Assembly (NCBI GenBank): GCA_033964015.1
Contig: CM066914.1
Coordinates: forward strand, 12,887,831-12,951,830
Direction: 5' to 3'
From: Scolanthus callimorphus
Lineage: Eukaryota; Cnidaria; Anthozoa; Actiniaria; Edwardsiidae
Length of the DNA: 64,000 nucleotides
The translations under genes and the position numbers were made by a program. Below the pieces are notes generated by a model. It had not been told where the DNA came from. It worked only from the letters and a program-made list of their open reading frames with translations, and made no database searches. Of the stretch, positions 1 to 10,774 are shown piece after piece; position 1 is the first letter of the stretch; every line of letters starts with the position of its first letter.

Positions 1-317
1 CATCAAAAATAACATTGCAATGTTATTAACAGAGGTGTCAATAGATTTTTAAGTAGAAAGCTGCTGTCTTCATGTAGGCTAAAGAATGCAACTGTTATTA
101 AAGTAATGCCTCTCCTACCTTCTCTCAGAACCACTGAGCTACAAAAGGAGAGAACTCCACAACTATTAGTATTGCTACAAAGTACAGATGTACACTACTA
201 TAAAAATACTGGACAGAAAATGTTTTGGTATATCATGATTTATCACTATTATGGGCTATAAAGAACTTGACCATCCCTCTAATCCTCACATGTGCAAGGT
301 TCCGATTTTCACCTTTA

Positions 318-489
318 CAGTGGCGGATGCAGACCCTTAAGAAGGGGGGTGGCTAGTACAAAGGATATACTACAGAGTTCAGACCAAGGGGGTGGCTAAT
401 CTTAAGGTTTTTACAAGACATATGAGAACAAGGGGGATGGCTAGCCACCCTAATCACCCCCCCCCCCCACCCCCCTAGATCTGCCCTTG
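318..489. mobile_element. Short non-autonomous DNA element, possibly hAT-like
   Basis: The ends form an imperfect inverted repeat: the left end starts CAGTGGCGGATGCAG and the reverse complement of the right end starts CAAGGGCAGATCTAG (about 11 of 15 bases agree). The 5-bp word CTTTA sits directly outside both ends. The interior has three GGGGGTGGCTA-like blocks and a C-tract, with no coding potential. CAG-type ends suggest hAT, but the flanking duplication is 5 rather than 8 bp, so the superfamily is uncertain. Confidence 0.4.
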
Positions 490-1342
490 CTTTATGTCAG
501 GCAAAATTAGCCGGAGAGCATAGCTAAAGAGCTTATGTGAAGTTTGAACATCAATACTAAATTTGAGCAAACAGGAACCATTGGTTCATCATCACCAGTT
601 TTATTCACATTTTGCTGAAAGTTGAAACGGGCAATATCCAAGTTTCATAATCTCTCTCTGCCAATGGAAATTCACCGAAACATAGTGCTGTGCTATAAAA
701 AAAACTACAGTACATTTCCAAATTATGTTCTGTCAAAGTTATGCTACACTCAGCCTATCCAGTTGAGCTTCTTGTTTGTTTGCAGAGGAGCATAAAAAAC
801 GTAAACTCTTGGTGCTCTTAACCAGACTTCCTAGAAACCAATGGAAGTTGTATGCTGACAAATGTGCTGTTATTTTCAGGTTATCAAAACTGCCCCCTAG
901 GAATGACTGAAGTGAAGGAACACCTACCCCACTGATCAAATTGATGGATATTGGGTGTCAGCATAATCCATACAATGAAAATAATATGTTTCTGGAAATC
1001 ACAATGCTGTTGAGGAGGGCCCTGAAATATAGTCTCAAGGCGTTACGCAAAGCAAACAGGCGATGGGATATTTGGAATGCCCTGCAGGAACAGTTGATCA
1101 AACAAGCAAAAACTGCGGTCCACCAGCACGAGATCAGTTTCGACACCTACAAAATGCACGTGCATCTATTTGTTTAACTTGCAACACGCTGCAAAGTTCA
1201 CTAGAGTTTAGTCTTAGGACCGACTGGCAATATGAAAGGAAAGGAGTATTGACGACAATGAAGTGCCTCTCCGAGCGGTAGCGCATGGCAGTAGAGCAGT
1301 TCGGGGACTGAGCTCGGGACCATGAGCTTAGAAGTCACATGG
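490..1342. other. Gene-free stretch
   Basis: Only short overlapping ORFs on both strands are present, without recognisable domains or credible splice context. No repeat structure was identified. Confidence 0.4.
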
Positions 1343-4232
1343 TCATACATACATACATACATACACGTTTTATTTATACACGGTAAAAATCTTCAGTAGT
1401 ATACAAACATGTAGTGGATAAAACAAATACATATTAATACTGATTTACAAGATTGCCGTGTGGGAGTCGAATAGTATGTCATAGGTATTCTATAATTTTC
1501 GTTTGAACTGCCCAAGAGAAGATGCGGTACGAATATCGCAGGGCAGAGAATTCCAGAGCCAAGCCCCGTCGTAGCTGATCGCCCTTTTAAGGTAGTTTGT
1601 TCGAGGCTTGGGCAGATTTAATTTGGTTTTATGGTCTCTTAGTGTATACGGTGTGGTTCGGTTAATGAAGAGATCTCTTAAGTAAGATGGGGCAAGGTTA
1701 TTTAATATTTTGAAGATTAGGATGGATTTGTGTTTTTTCCTTCTTATCGATAATTTGTCCCAGTGTAGGCTCTCAAGGAGTGCAGTTGCGCTACAGTCAT
1801 AACTGGATTTGGTAATTACCCTGGCCGCCCTATTTTGGAGTTTTTGCATTTTGTCGGATAGTTTGGCACTACATCCATCCCACACAGGACTACAATAGTC
1901 AAAGTGGGGCTGGATGAGTGATTGGTAAATTAGGGTGGCTGAAGCGGATGAAATGAAAGGCCTTATGCGTTTGAGGGCACCGATAGCTGCAGAGATCTTT
2001 TTGGATTTTTCCTCAATATGATTGTCCCATGAAAGCCGGGTGTCAATTGTTACGCCCAACGATTTGGCGGTGGTAACCCGCTTTATGGGATTATTGTCTA
2101 TTTCGATATGAATATCGTCACTTAAGGTCGCTAATTGTTTTTGGCGGGAACTTATAACCATAAATTCTGTTTTCGCTGTATTTAAACTAAGGCGATTAGA
2201 CTGCAGAGTTAATCAAGGTTTGAAGGTTATTGGTGGTATCCGCAACAAAGCTAATATTCGTATCGTCAGCAAACATCCTTGGCGAGCCTACACTGAGACA
2301 ATTTGGGAGGTCGTTAATGTAGATAAGGAATAATAGGCAACCTATAATGCTGCCTTGAGGGACACCACACGTGATCGGCAAAGGGTTTGACAAATAGCCA
2401 TTGACATTACATTTCTGGTTGCGATTGTTAAGGTAGGACTCAAACCACTTGAGGGTAGGGAGGTCAAAGCCATAATAACTTAATTTACGCAGAATAATTT
2501 GATGGTCTATTGTGTCAAAGGCTTTTTTGAGGTCTATAAAGACCACACCATTTAGGTACCCCTTGTCGATATTAACCGACCAGTTATTTGTGGCCTCAAT
2601 CAAGGCAGTCAGGGTGCTATGTAAGGAGCGGAACCCTGATTGACAATTTGCAAGTAACTTATTATCGTTCAGGTACTCATACAGCTGATCATAGACTGCT
2701 TTCTCGAAAATTTTGGCTACAATAGAAATAACGGAAATCGGGCGATAATTATTCATGTCCGTTTTCTTTCCTTTTTTGAAAATCGGAGAAACTCTGGCAA
2801 GCTTCCAATCAGCTGGAAAAATACCGAGCGAATTGATTTATCAAAGATTTTCGTGAGAGATGGCGCTATAAAGTCAGCTGCCATTTGAGGAGTTTACTAG
2901 GGATTTTGTCTAACCATGTTGCTTTCCGTTCATTTATTTTACCTAAGAGCTTATTTACTTTTTGGACTGTAGGTGGTTTTAACGAAAATATTTTGTTTGT
3001 TGTTTGTAAGAAAGACTCTGGCTGCAGAGAAGATGAGGGAATTTCAGCAGCTAGTTTTTCTCCGACCGAAATAAAGTGAGAGTTGAAAGCGTGCGAGAGG
3101 TCTTTTGGTGAAGTCACCGACTCGCCTTCAAATTGCACTTCAGATACTGCCATGGACTTACGCTGGCGTGCACTCAATTCATTAATTAAACTCCAGGTTT
3201 TCCGTGGATTTGCATTGTGTTCTTCGAGATTTTTTGTAAAATATTGACGCTTTGCTTCTCTTATTGCGTTATTTGTTTGGTTGCGCGTTTGTTTGAACTG
3301 ATCCCATAACTTAGGGGTTTGTCTTTTGTTGCTTTTTTCTTTAAATAGTCTCTTTTGCGCATTAAACTAATTAGCTCGCTATTGATCCATGGGGACCTTT
3401 TGGTACTAACTCGTTTTGTTTTAAGCGGTGCGTGCTTGTTTGCGCATTCCATAAACTGATTTTTCCACCTGACCCACATTTCATTTGGATCATTGCACTC
3501 ATCGGAGCTTTCCCATGAGATTAGTTCAAGGTCACACAAGAAGCTGCTTTTGTCGAAATTTCTAAAACTTCTAAATTCAATAGTCTGTGGGGCAGAGCGC
3601 TCATAATGACTTTTGCGTGTCATGTATACAACTGGGTGGTCACTGATACCGAGATGAATAACGCCTGAATCTGTAATTTTTTCAGGACAATTAGTAATAC
3701 ACAAGTCGATCAGACTTTCAGATTGGGGCGTAATTCGTGTCGGTTCAGTGATCAACTGAGATAGACCGTATATGTCAAATATTGTTTTCAATTTAGTAGC
3801 TCTTGAAATGATTTGAGGGGAGGTTGCTCCTGGCAACAAGCATGTGTTTATGTCCCCTGACAAGTAAAATTCTAAATTGAGAGTGTCTATTTTGGCGACT
3901 AGTTCCTCGAAATCGTGATAAGAACTAACTGGAGAATCTGGTCTGTACCAAGTACTGACTAAAATAGGCTTCGATCGAGGTTTTGATATTTCGATTCTTA
4001 GGAATTCAAGATTTTCGTGAGTTAAATCAGCACGTATCTTGTAGTTTAAATTACTACGGACGTAAAAACAAACACCGCCACCGTGGCGGGTTCGATCAAG
4101 CCTAATTAGTTCAAAACCTGGCAAATAGACTTCATTATCGTCAAAAGAGGCAGAGCATGGTCGCAAAAGAGGCAGAGCATGGTTCGAAACGCGGACTAGT
4201 TTGGAACAAACCAGAGCATCTTTAGCCTCCAT
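1343..4232 (-). mobile_element. 5'-truncated, decayed non-LTR retrotransposon (endonuclease-RT LINE, CR1/L2/Jockey-like)
   Basis: Four consecutive minus-strand ORF pieces give one polyprotein in the order endonuclease, linker, reverse transcriptase, C-terminal region. The piece at 3261-4232 carries AP-endonuclease features (SGDIN, and ISDHP near the catalytic end). 2866-3177 is the linker. 2196-2756 is the RT core, with AFDTIDH, GVPQGS and the catalytic FADD box. 1490-2161 is the post-RT region (LGVTID, HFDYCSPVW). Breaks near 3250, 2860, 2760 and 2180 separate the pieces, so the copy is not functional as read. The 3' end is an (ATGT)n tail seen on the plus strand as ATACATACAT at 1343-1366. 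The endonuclease N-terminus is missing, as expected from 5' truncation. The exact clade cannot be fixed by eye. Confidence 0.88.
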
Positions 4233-4526
4233 ATATGCCAGTGAACTACCGGCGCAGTATAAGGAGCTAAAGGAGTCGTGTTTTTACCTACCCGGACACT
4301 TCTTTGCCCGATAACAACTGAGCTTCGTTCGCCATGACTCGTTCTTCTTTCCCCGTCCCGCCAACAACCACAATACCTTGCGCGCGCGTTATATGGACCA
4401 CAGGGAAACCACGTATACTACGAATATTCAGTAAAGTATTTTTTTGTAACAAAGCTTGTTTTTTTTTTTTTTTTACTTTCTTCGGTGTGACTTTTTTCAG
4501 TTGCAGCAGCATTAAATGTAATAGTC

Positions 4527-4720
4527 CAGGCATTCTACGACAAAAATGGGCCTGACCTGGAACTAATTCCCACAAAAGAAATTTCAGCTGTTTTTGATTT
4601 GATCATCTCTTAATAACATATGAAAAGTCCCAGAAAATCCCACCACGGCAACATTCCGAAAAACAGGATTTATTTGAGGCAGTCGAGAAAGCGATTTGTA
4701 GCCGCATGGAAACGAGGCTG
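4527..4720 (-). repeat. Dispersed repeat, copy A
   Basis: Read on the minus strand, this matches 9117-9330 on the plus strand. Shared blocks are CAGCCTCGTTT.CATG, a GTGTTGCCGTG.TGGGATTTT-like block, TGGGACTTTT, and GTGGGAATTAGTTCCAGGTC followed by AATGCCTGGACTAT. The copies are diverged and have indels. No coding capacity or known family was recognised. An A/T-rich stretch and a basic KKVKKKKK-type ORF downstream are low-complexity readings, not a gene. Confidence 0.7.
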
Positions 4721-5098
4721 GTATAATAAATCACATCGCGGCTCGAAAAGACGATAGTAAAATGCACAGAACTACTTATCGACAGTGAAAATATTTAATT
4801 ATTTTTCAGTGCAAAAATCCCACATAACAGAGAAGAAAAAATCTTTTTTTTTTCGAAAAAAGCAAATCGCGGTTCTAATATGCAAAGATTTCATAAAGAA
4901 ACAAGCAGAAAACTGAAAAAATTAAGAAATAGAAATTGCTCGTTGTTTGGACTACATTAAACAAGAACAAACGGGAAAATATAAATGTTTTACTTGTTAA
5001 TGTTTAATTGTAAGAAAGAGAAATTGCTGAATTTGTTTGCCTCCTGAAAGCCGTCTGAAATGATGTTTCTAGCGCGCGGGCATCGTATCATTACTTAA

Positions 5099-5431
5099 GG
5101 CCACCACACACGGGCCGATTTTTCGTCGCAAGACAACAAATCCTGACTGATTGGCTCGTGTGTGGTGACTCGCGACGAGCTTACGACAAAATATCGCGCT
5201 CCGCCACACACGAGACGATTTTTTGTCGGCGACGATTTGAAAATCAAACATGTTTGATAAGACGAGCGGACGAAAAATCTTGTCGTAAGCTCGTCGCGGG
5301 TCACCACACACGAGCCGATCAGTCAGGATTTTTTGTCTTGCGACGAAGCATCGGCCCGTGTATGGCGGCGCGCGATAATCTTACGACAGAAAATCCTGTC
5401 GGAATCGGCCCGTGTGTGGCGGCTTTTAGTT
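5099..5431. mobile_element. Palindromic MITE with 11-bp target duplication
   Basis: The terminal inverted repeats share CCACACACGGGCCGATT; the right one carries a few extra outer bases. Identical 11-bp words ATCATTACTTA lie immediately outside (5088-5098 and 5432-5442). The interior is largely self-complementary, with repeated CACACACGAG.CGAT and CTTACGACA blocks in both orientations, so the whole 333 bp would fold back. There is no transposase. A duplication of 9-11 bp is typical of Mutator-like elements, so a MULE-derived MITE is the best guess. Confidence 0.65.
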
Positions 5432-6421
5432 ATCATTACTTAGTCAAGCGCTCGGAGTATTTCACCTGTTGCAGAAGGAAAAAAACAATACTGTAAAGAT
5501 GTAAACAATTCTGCAGTTATTATTGTATAAATGTAAGTAAAATGTCTTGCTCGATGTCTTGATTGATTTCTTGAATAAGGTATTTTAGCAATGGGCAATT
5601 GAATTGTCTATTTGCACTAGAAAATTGATTCAGGCCGTCGCAACATTGCTTGGAATAAAATTATTCTTTCACGGTGCACGATAAAAATGTCATGATTAGG
5701 GCTAGAGAAATTCCGAATTCTTACAAATCTGCAACAGTTTTGCAATTAGAGACTTTCTGGAATACATATTCAAGAACTTATTGGATTTTGATTCATCACG
5801 CGCATTTCCAAGCCAGGCCATCTAGTTAATTGAATAATTCATTAGCGCTGCGCACAGATTCTAAGATTCAGACAAACAATCCATCTGAAATCATCCCATT
5901 CAGAAGGACCGCGCTTGAATACGAGCCAGGGTAGGAGTGCATGCAAGCTCTCTGCTATAACGAGTGCAACTACCAGTTTACCAATTCATTTTGTATCGTT
6001 CTTTTGAGATAAAACTGAGAAAATGGGAGATACGTGTATTTGTTTGTCTGAGATGTTAATTAGTGTGACGTCATCTGTGTGCAGCGCTATTCACCGTTGA
6101 GAACAACACCCTTGAGCCGTCCCGACTCGTTCTGGCGAAGACGGCTTTCGTTATTTAAAACAGACAAGCAGTGTTCTCATCTCTTTGATGTTGCGTGCGG
6201 AGCATCGTGATTGCTGTCAAATGGAAATGGACAGCGTAAATGTCGATGTGGTTCCCCCCACATTTCCACACTGGGGGTAGTGGTTCTTTAACGTCCCCCT
6301 TAAACTGGTTACAGCTTATAGTAAAGGCGAGACGGAAACCCGGTTGATTGTTTCATCCGAAAGACGAATGGTAAAGATGAACGATAGCGAGTAAATGATT
6401 ATCGCAGTTAAGAAGCAATCT
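5432..6421. other. Gene-free stretch
   Basis: A/T-rich, with stop codons in all frames. No gene, tRNA or ordered repeat was recognised. Confidence 0.35.
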
Positions 6422-6683
6422 AAAGGCCCGTTCACACGGCGCGATCTTAGCTGTGATTTTTCCATCTATTTGGCTTTGCGATATTTGTCCGTTTGTTTGG
6501 TGATATAAGGAAATCGCACCCGCATCGCAGTGGAATTTGAACGTTCAAATCTTCTGCGACGTCGCGGCGACATCGCAAGTGAAGATCGCCGGCCGTTCAC
6601 ACCGCGCGATATGACATCGCAGTGGAATCGCCACAGAAATCACGCCTCAGATCACAGCTAATATCACGCTGTGGGTGAATGAG
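6422..6683. mobile_element. Second palindromic MITE-like element
   Basis: The left end reads AAAGGCCCGTTCACACGGCG followed by CGATCTTAGCTGTGAT. The reverse complement of the right end reads GTCTCATTCACCCACAGCGT followed by GATATTAGCTGTGAT. An internal copy, GGCCGTTCACACCGCGCGAT, lies at 6591-6610. The interior is rich in GCGAT and ATCGC words, again giving a foldback. No flanking duplication was clear. Confidence 0.5.
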
Positions 6684-9116
6684 ACATAAGCGATCGCTAT
6701 AAATAGTGATAACTGATAGGAAAGAAGTCCGTCATGAAAACATTTTTACCTTCCATCGCGCGGTCAGATTTTCCCTTTAAAACGCCATTATTAGGCGGGA
6801 AAATTGGCGAGCTTATTGGGCAGATGGTTCCGAACGGTTAACCGACGGAGAGTCTCACTAGCATACGCAGAACACTCAAGGAAGGCACATGAAAAAATAG
6901 AAAATCGACAAGTCACCGGTTCACGCACATCCACATCCAACACGTGTCCATTGAGACGAAATGGCTGAATGCGATTTTCAACGGGCGTGGGGGAGAGAAG
7001 TGAATTTTTTGTACCTGCCATGGCCAAGTTAAGTACGTGTTGTTGATGGTCAACACGCCGAGCTACCAATAAGATGACCCACTACGGACGATCAGCGGGC
7101 AAAGGTATAACATTTTCCTTTGTGGACGGGATGAAGAGATGTTTTCCTGGCGAACTCACAGAATAAATAACGGCTAATAACAGCACAACGGCGTTATTAT
7201 GAACTGATTCCGCACTCTTTACCACTGTAATACATTGCTACGGGACCTCAAAATTCACTGTTGCGAAGGGCGATTAGCGATTTTTAGCCGTCAATCAAAA
7301 CCAAAACGTTGGATTCGGCTACATCGTGGGTCGACATTGATTGCAAAATCAACTAAAATTATTGTAAGCTATCGTGTGACTTTCTGCCCTAGAATTATTA
7401 GCTTTCTGGCGCAAAAAAAATTAAATTGCAATTCCTTCGCTGAGAATCGACAATCGCAAAAAGTGACATGGCTAGAAATGAGGACACTTCAGCGGATTAT
7501 CGCATGAGTGGCGCGCGGGCTCACCTTCGGTGTTTGATTTAATTTAAAATCCAACTCTGACTGAAATTTCAAAAGAACATCTGACATGATGTTACTTACA
7601 GCACATGAAACTCTAAAATGACAGGTTTCAACAGCATATTTAGCCAGGAACTGCAGTTCGGGCATGTGCAATAATAGACACAGGTATCCCGTGAACTTAC
7701 TTTTGGGCTCCCTGTGTAGTTTAGCAATCTAAAAATGCAGTTTGTAGAGCTAATAATGCTTTTCTTGCGTGCAGAAATAATGGAAAATACAAAGAGAAGA
7801 ACACTTAACAATCTAGAATTCTATGAGCAATGATATTTTGAAAAATAGTAATAAAAAATTGAGAAAAAAGAACCCCCAGGACTCCAGACAACGGGAAAAA
7901 AGGCCCAGGCATCGTTTATGCCCAGTCCTACGCGGTATATCGAGACAAGATGGACGACAGAACGATCCTCGAGGACAGCGAAGAGAATTCTCCCAAAAAA
8001 AATTAGTTTTCGGCAATATTATGGCTGTAAACCTGGTACACTGGAAGCTATACTACTAAGTAAAAAGCTCAAACTTTCTCGGGAAAACGCCGAACGATTT
8101 GAAGGTTTTATGAGCTGAAAAGTACATGGATGTGATCCTTGTTTATCGAACTACAACCCGAGATGTATAGAGCTGGTTCAAGATTTACGGTTGCACGGCT
8201 ACAAGAGAAAACGTTGACTGCACTTGTAGCATTGTACGATAATTATATGGAATCCTGAGGGTGGAAATCTGCATTTTTAAAACTGAAAAACGCCGGACGA
8301 CTACGGTTTTACACACGTAAACTCAAGCCGGAGGCCCTTGATAAAGCTGCAATGAACAGGCATGGATGTATAGAGGTTGGCCCAGTTTAGCTAGAAAGGA
8401 GAAACTTTTGATTTTCTATTTTTCCCAGTCAATTGCTATACGGCCGCCATCTTGAATTATGATTTAAAACCCGTAGTGCGCATGCTCGTAGATGAACGGC
8501 GGCCATACTGTCCTTAATTTCTACTCATGATTTTGAGGTCGCATAGCAATGCATACAGTGGTAAGCCGATGGCGACGCATGATGTTCTTATCGTGAAGAC
8601 ATCCATTCTCCACCGCCGCCGAAAGCCCGGTACGTAGTGGAACTGTTTTTATTTGCCCAGAGCCTAAGTCCACCTCGACACAAATCAAAGTATGGAACAT
8701 GCGAAGAGTCCAAGCAGAGCTACGTGACGCCCCCATGCATCGAAATATGTTAAATATTGCTAAATGACCACCTCCTACTGTCCTACAAGTTTGATATCCG
8801 CCATCACACGATTATAGAAGTTGATCGAATTTATATTTATAGAAAATGCGCTTTGACTTCGCGTGACATTTACACAATTACGAGCTAGGGTCACAATGCC
8901 GTGGACAGTATATCACACAAGGAAAATTTTGACTGTCGATTACGGCGATGATGCTATTTTACGAAAATTCACATTCCGCCGCTTTACTGGCGACAATTGA
9001 GCAAGTTACAAATAAAGAATATTCGTCAGTGTGCGTTTTATCGATATTAAACGTTTTTATGCGAAATTGTCGAAGTTTTGATAAAATTTAAGCAAATTAA
9101 AAGGCACTTCCGGTTT
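6684..9116. other. Long gene-free stretch
   Basis: Several ORFs of 60-92 codons occur on both strands, none with a recognisable motif, signal peptide or splice-consistent neighbour. The GCGATC-rich palindromic wording of the preceding element continues weakly to about 7500. No structural RNA was recognised. Confidence 0.35.
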
Positions 9117-9330
9117 CAGCCTCGTTTTCATGTAGCACGCAGAGAGTCTCTCTCCGCCAAAAGCTTCAAAACGGAGTGTTGCCGTGCTGGGATTTTTGGG
9201 ACTTTTAGTATGTTCTTCTAGACGTTAATTCTAGTAGGTTTCTGAAGAGAAAGCTTTTGTGGGAATTAGTTCCAGGTCCAATCATAAAATGCCTGGACTA
9301 TAATGCTTGACATTTAAGAAACAATAATAG
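9117..9330 (+). repeat. Dispersed repeat, copy B
   Basis: This is the plus-strand partner of the repeat at 4527-4720. It ends about 55 bp from the stop codon of the minus-strand BAG-domain gene, so its complement probably lies in or next to that gene's 3' UTR. Confidence 0.7.
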
Positions 9331-9384
9331 CAAAATCGTGATTTATTTACTTCTTTATTTACATAGTGTGTCTGATAGTGTAAA

Positions 9385-10421
9385 TTATTTCACAAAAAAA
9401 TCATAAAACTTTTGTTCAAGCTGATCTAAATAGTTTTGAATCTGCCTCACAACCGTCCTCCGAGCGTGTTTAACAGACTCTACTCCTCCAGTTTCTATGC
9501 AATCCAGGGCTAATATACCCGCATGAGCATTTCACCAAGAAACAAGTATTCTTTGTCACTTTTATTTCCTTGGAATTCTTCCACTCTGGATCCAAGTTCA
9601 TTTGCTTTTTCAAGTTCCTCCTGTATGGTTTTTAGTTTGTTGGCGATAACAGCTTCTTCCGATTCCTCTGTATGCGAGTTTTCTTCTGAATCATCTGTCT
9701 CGGCTTCATTCAGTTCAATGTTGTCAGTTGCATTCTCGAGCTCCGCAAATTCTTCGTCTTTCACTTCCGGTTGAGGGGATTCCCATGCTGACTCACGGTG
9801 ATCTGCATTTATTTCATCTCCACGATCAGATTCGAGCTTTTTCTCTTCAGAACTATTTCCTTGGTCCAATTGGGATTCATCTTGTGTGGCATCGTCTTTA
9901 TTTTCATTGCTTTCATCCTCCATAGCAGATTCATATTGTGAATCTGATGGTAGTTGGTCAGGGTTTTTCTCGACATCATCCTCTGGTTGCTCAGCGATGG
10001 ATTCCAAATTCTGCTCATCTTTTTCCTCCATAACATCTTCATGTCTGGGAATTTTTCTCTTTACCCTGTCTTTAGTTGTTTTTTCAACAACAGGAGGAAC
10101 ATTTTCTGAATCGGAGTCACGCAGTCCATCGTTCTCTGTCAATCTTTGACTGGCTAAAAGTTTCGCCGCTTTCCTTGGCGTTCCCCTTCCTTGTTTTCTC
10201 GCTCTGGCATTACAGTGAGGACACTCGCATTCTTCATCTCTTTGCTGTGTTCTTGGAGTTTGTGGTCCTGTTGTCTCAGCCTCCATTCCGAAGGGGAAAT
10301 CCCAAAACGAAGGCCATTCAGCTCTCCTGGGTTTCCTCTGAGGTTGTCGATAGCCCATCCAAGGGTCGCGGTATCCGTACTCGAATGGCTCGTTGAAAGC
10401 GCTGAACATACCGAATTTCAT
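9385..10421 (-). CDS. BAG-domain co-chaperone (Hsp70 nucleotide-exchange type), acidic, one frameshift
   Basis: The uninterrupted part is 303 codons. It has an aromatic N-terminus (FEYGYRDPW, WPSFWDFPFG), a Cys cluster CECPHC, a basic KRKIPRHE stretch, then about 150 residues rich in Glu, Asp and Ser. The last ~40 residues (IQEELEKANELGSRVEEF, then KSDKEYL) are the first helix region of a BAG domain. The frame closes at TAT TAG near 9521. One added T there would continue into LALDCIETGG, HARRTVVRQIQNYLDQLEQK and a stop at 9385-9387, which completes the domain. BAG domains bind the Hsp70 ATPase domain and promote ADP release; this is family knowledge. No WW domain or IPV motif was seen, so it is not a plain BAG3. 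AATAAA on the minus strand lies at 9342-9347. A TATA box and heat-shock elements lie upstream, shared with the DnaJ gene. The break is probably a consensus error in a T run. Confidence 0.8.
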
Positions 10422-10496
10422 TTTCTGGAAATCACTCCTGTGCTTGTCCTTGAGTTTTCGCTTTGAATGAATTGCTGCTGTGAACTGCGATCGCTC

Positions 10497-10502
10497 TTTA
10501 TA
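10497..10502 (-). promoter_or_regulatory. TATA box for the BAG-domain gene
   Basis: TATAAA read on the minus strand, about 75 bp upstream of the BAG start codon at 10421. Confidence 0.6.
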
Positions 10503-10531
10503 CCTCTGGAATTGTTGTTCTCGAACGCACT

Positions 10532-10550
10532 AGAATTTTCTAGAGATTTC
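10532..10550. promoter_or_regulatory. Heat-shock element 1
   Basis: The sequence reads aGAAttTTCtaGAgatTTC: alternating GAA and TTC pentamer units with one imperfect unit. It is the HSF1-trimer type of site and is closer to the BAG gene. Confidence 0.6.
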
Positions 10551-10650
10551 GTGACACTTCCGGTTTATGAGGTCATGCTTCTAAATTTGGGCAAAGCGTG
10601 ACTCAGCAAATCGACCATCTCGAGGAAAATGGAGGAATCGAGAATGTTTT

Positions 10651-10665
10651 GGAATCTTCGAGAAC
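10651..10665. promoter_or_regulatory. Heat-shock element 2 (perfect three-unit)
   Basis: GGAAtcTTCgaGAAcc is a perfect nGAAnnTTCnnGAAn array, preceded by further partial GAA/TTC units from about 10636. It lies about 15 bp upstream of the TATA box of the J-protein gene, a classical heat-shock promoter layout. Confidence 0.75.
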
Positions 10666-10679
10666 CAATAATGCGGCGG

Positions 10680-10687
10680 TATAAAAG
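10680..10687 (+). promoter_or_regulatory. TATA box for the J-protein gene
   Basis: TATAAAAG, about 90 bp upstream of the ATG at 10775. This leaves a short 5' UTR without an obvious intron. Confidence 0.65.
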
Positions 10688-10774
10688 GAGCGAAGCCATT
10701 TCCCTTCGTCAGGCTTATGCAATACAGAAGAGAGACAACAGCAGAACTAGTTTCATTACCTAAAGATTAGAGAA

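Noticed and set aside
941..1281. Overlapping ORFs of 60-78 codons near 1 kb
   Set aside because: They lie in several frames on both strands, with no domain, splice context or composition bias.
4288..4575. 95-codon minus-strand ORF with a KKVKKKKK stretch
   Set aside because: The Lys run is a poly-T tract, and the N-terminal part overlaps a dispersed repeat copy.
5158..5496. 112-codon ORF in the 5.1-5.5 kb region
   Set aside because: It is a reading of the palindromic MITE; similar ORFs occur on both strands because of self-complementarity.
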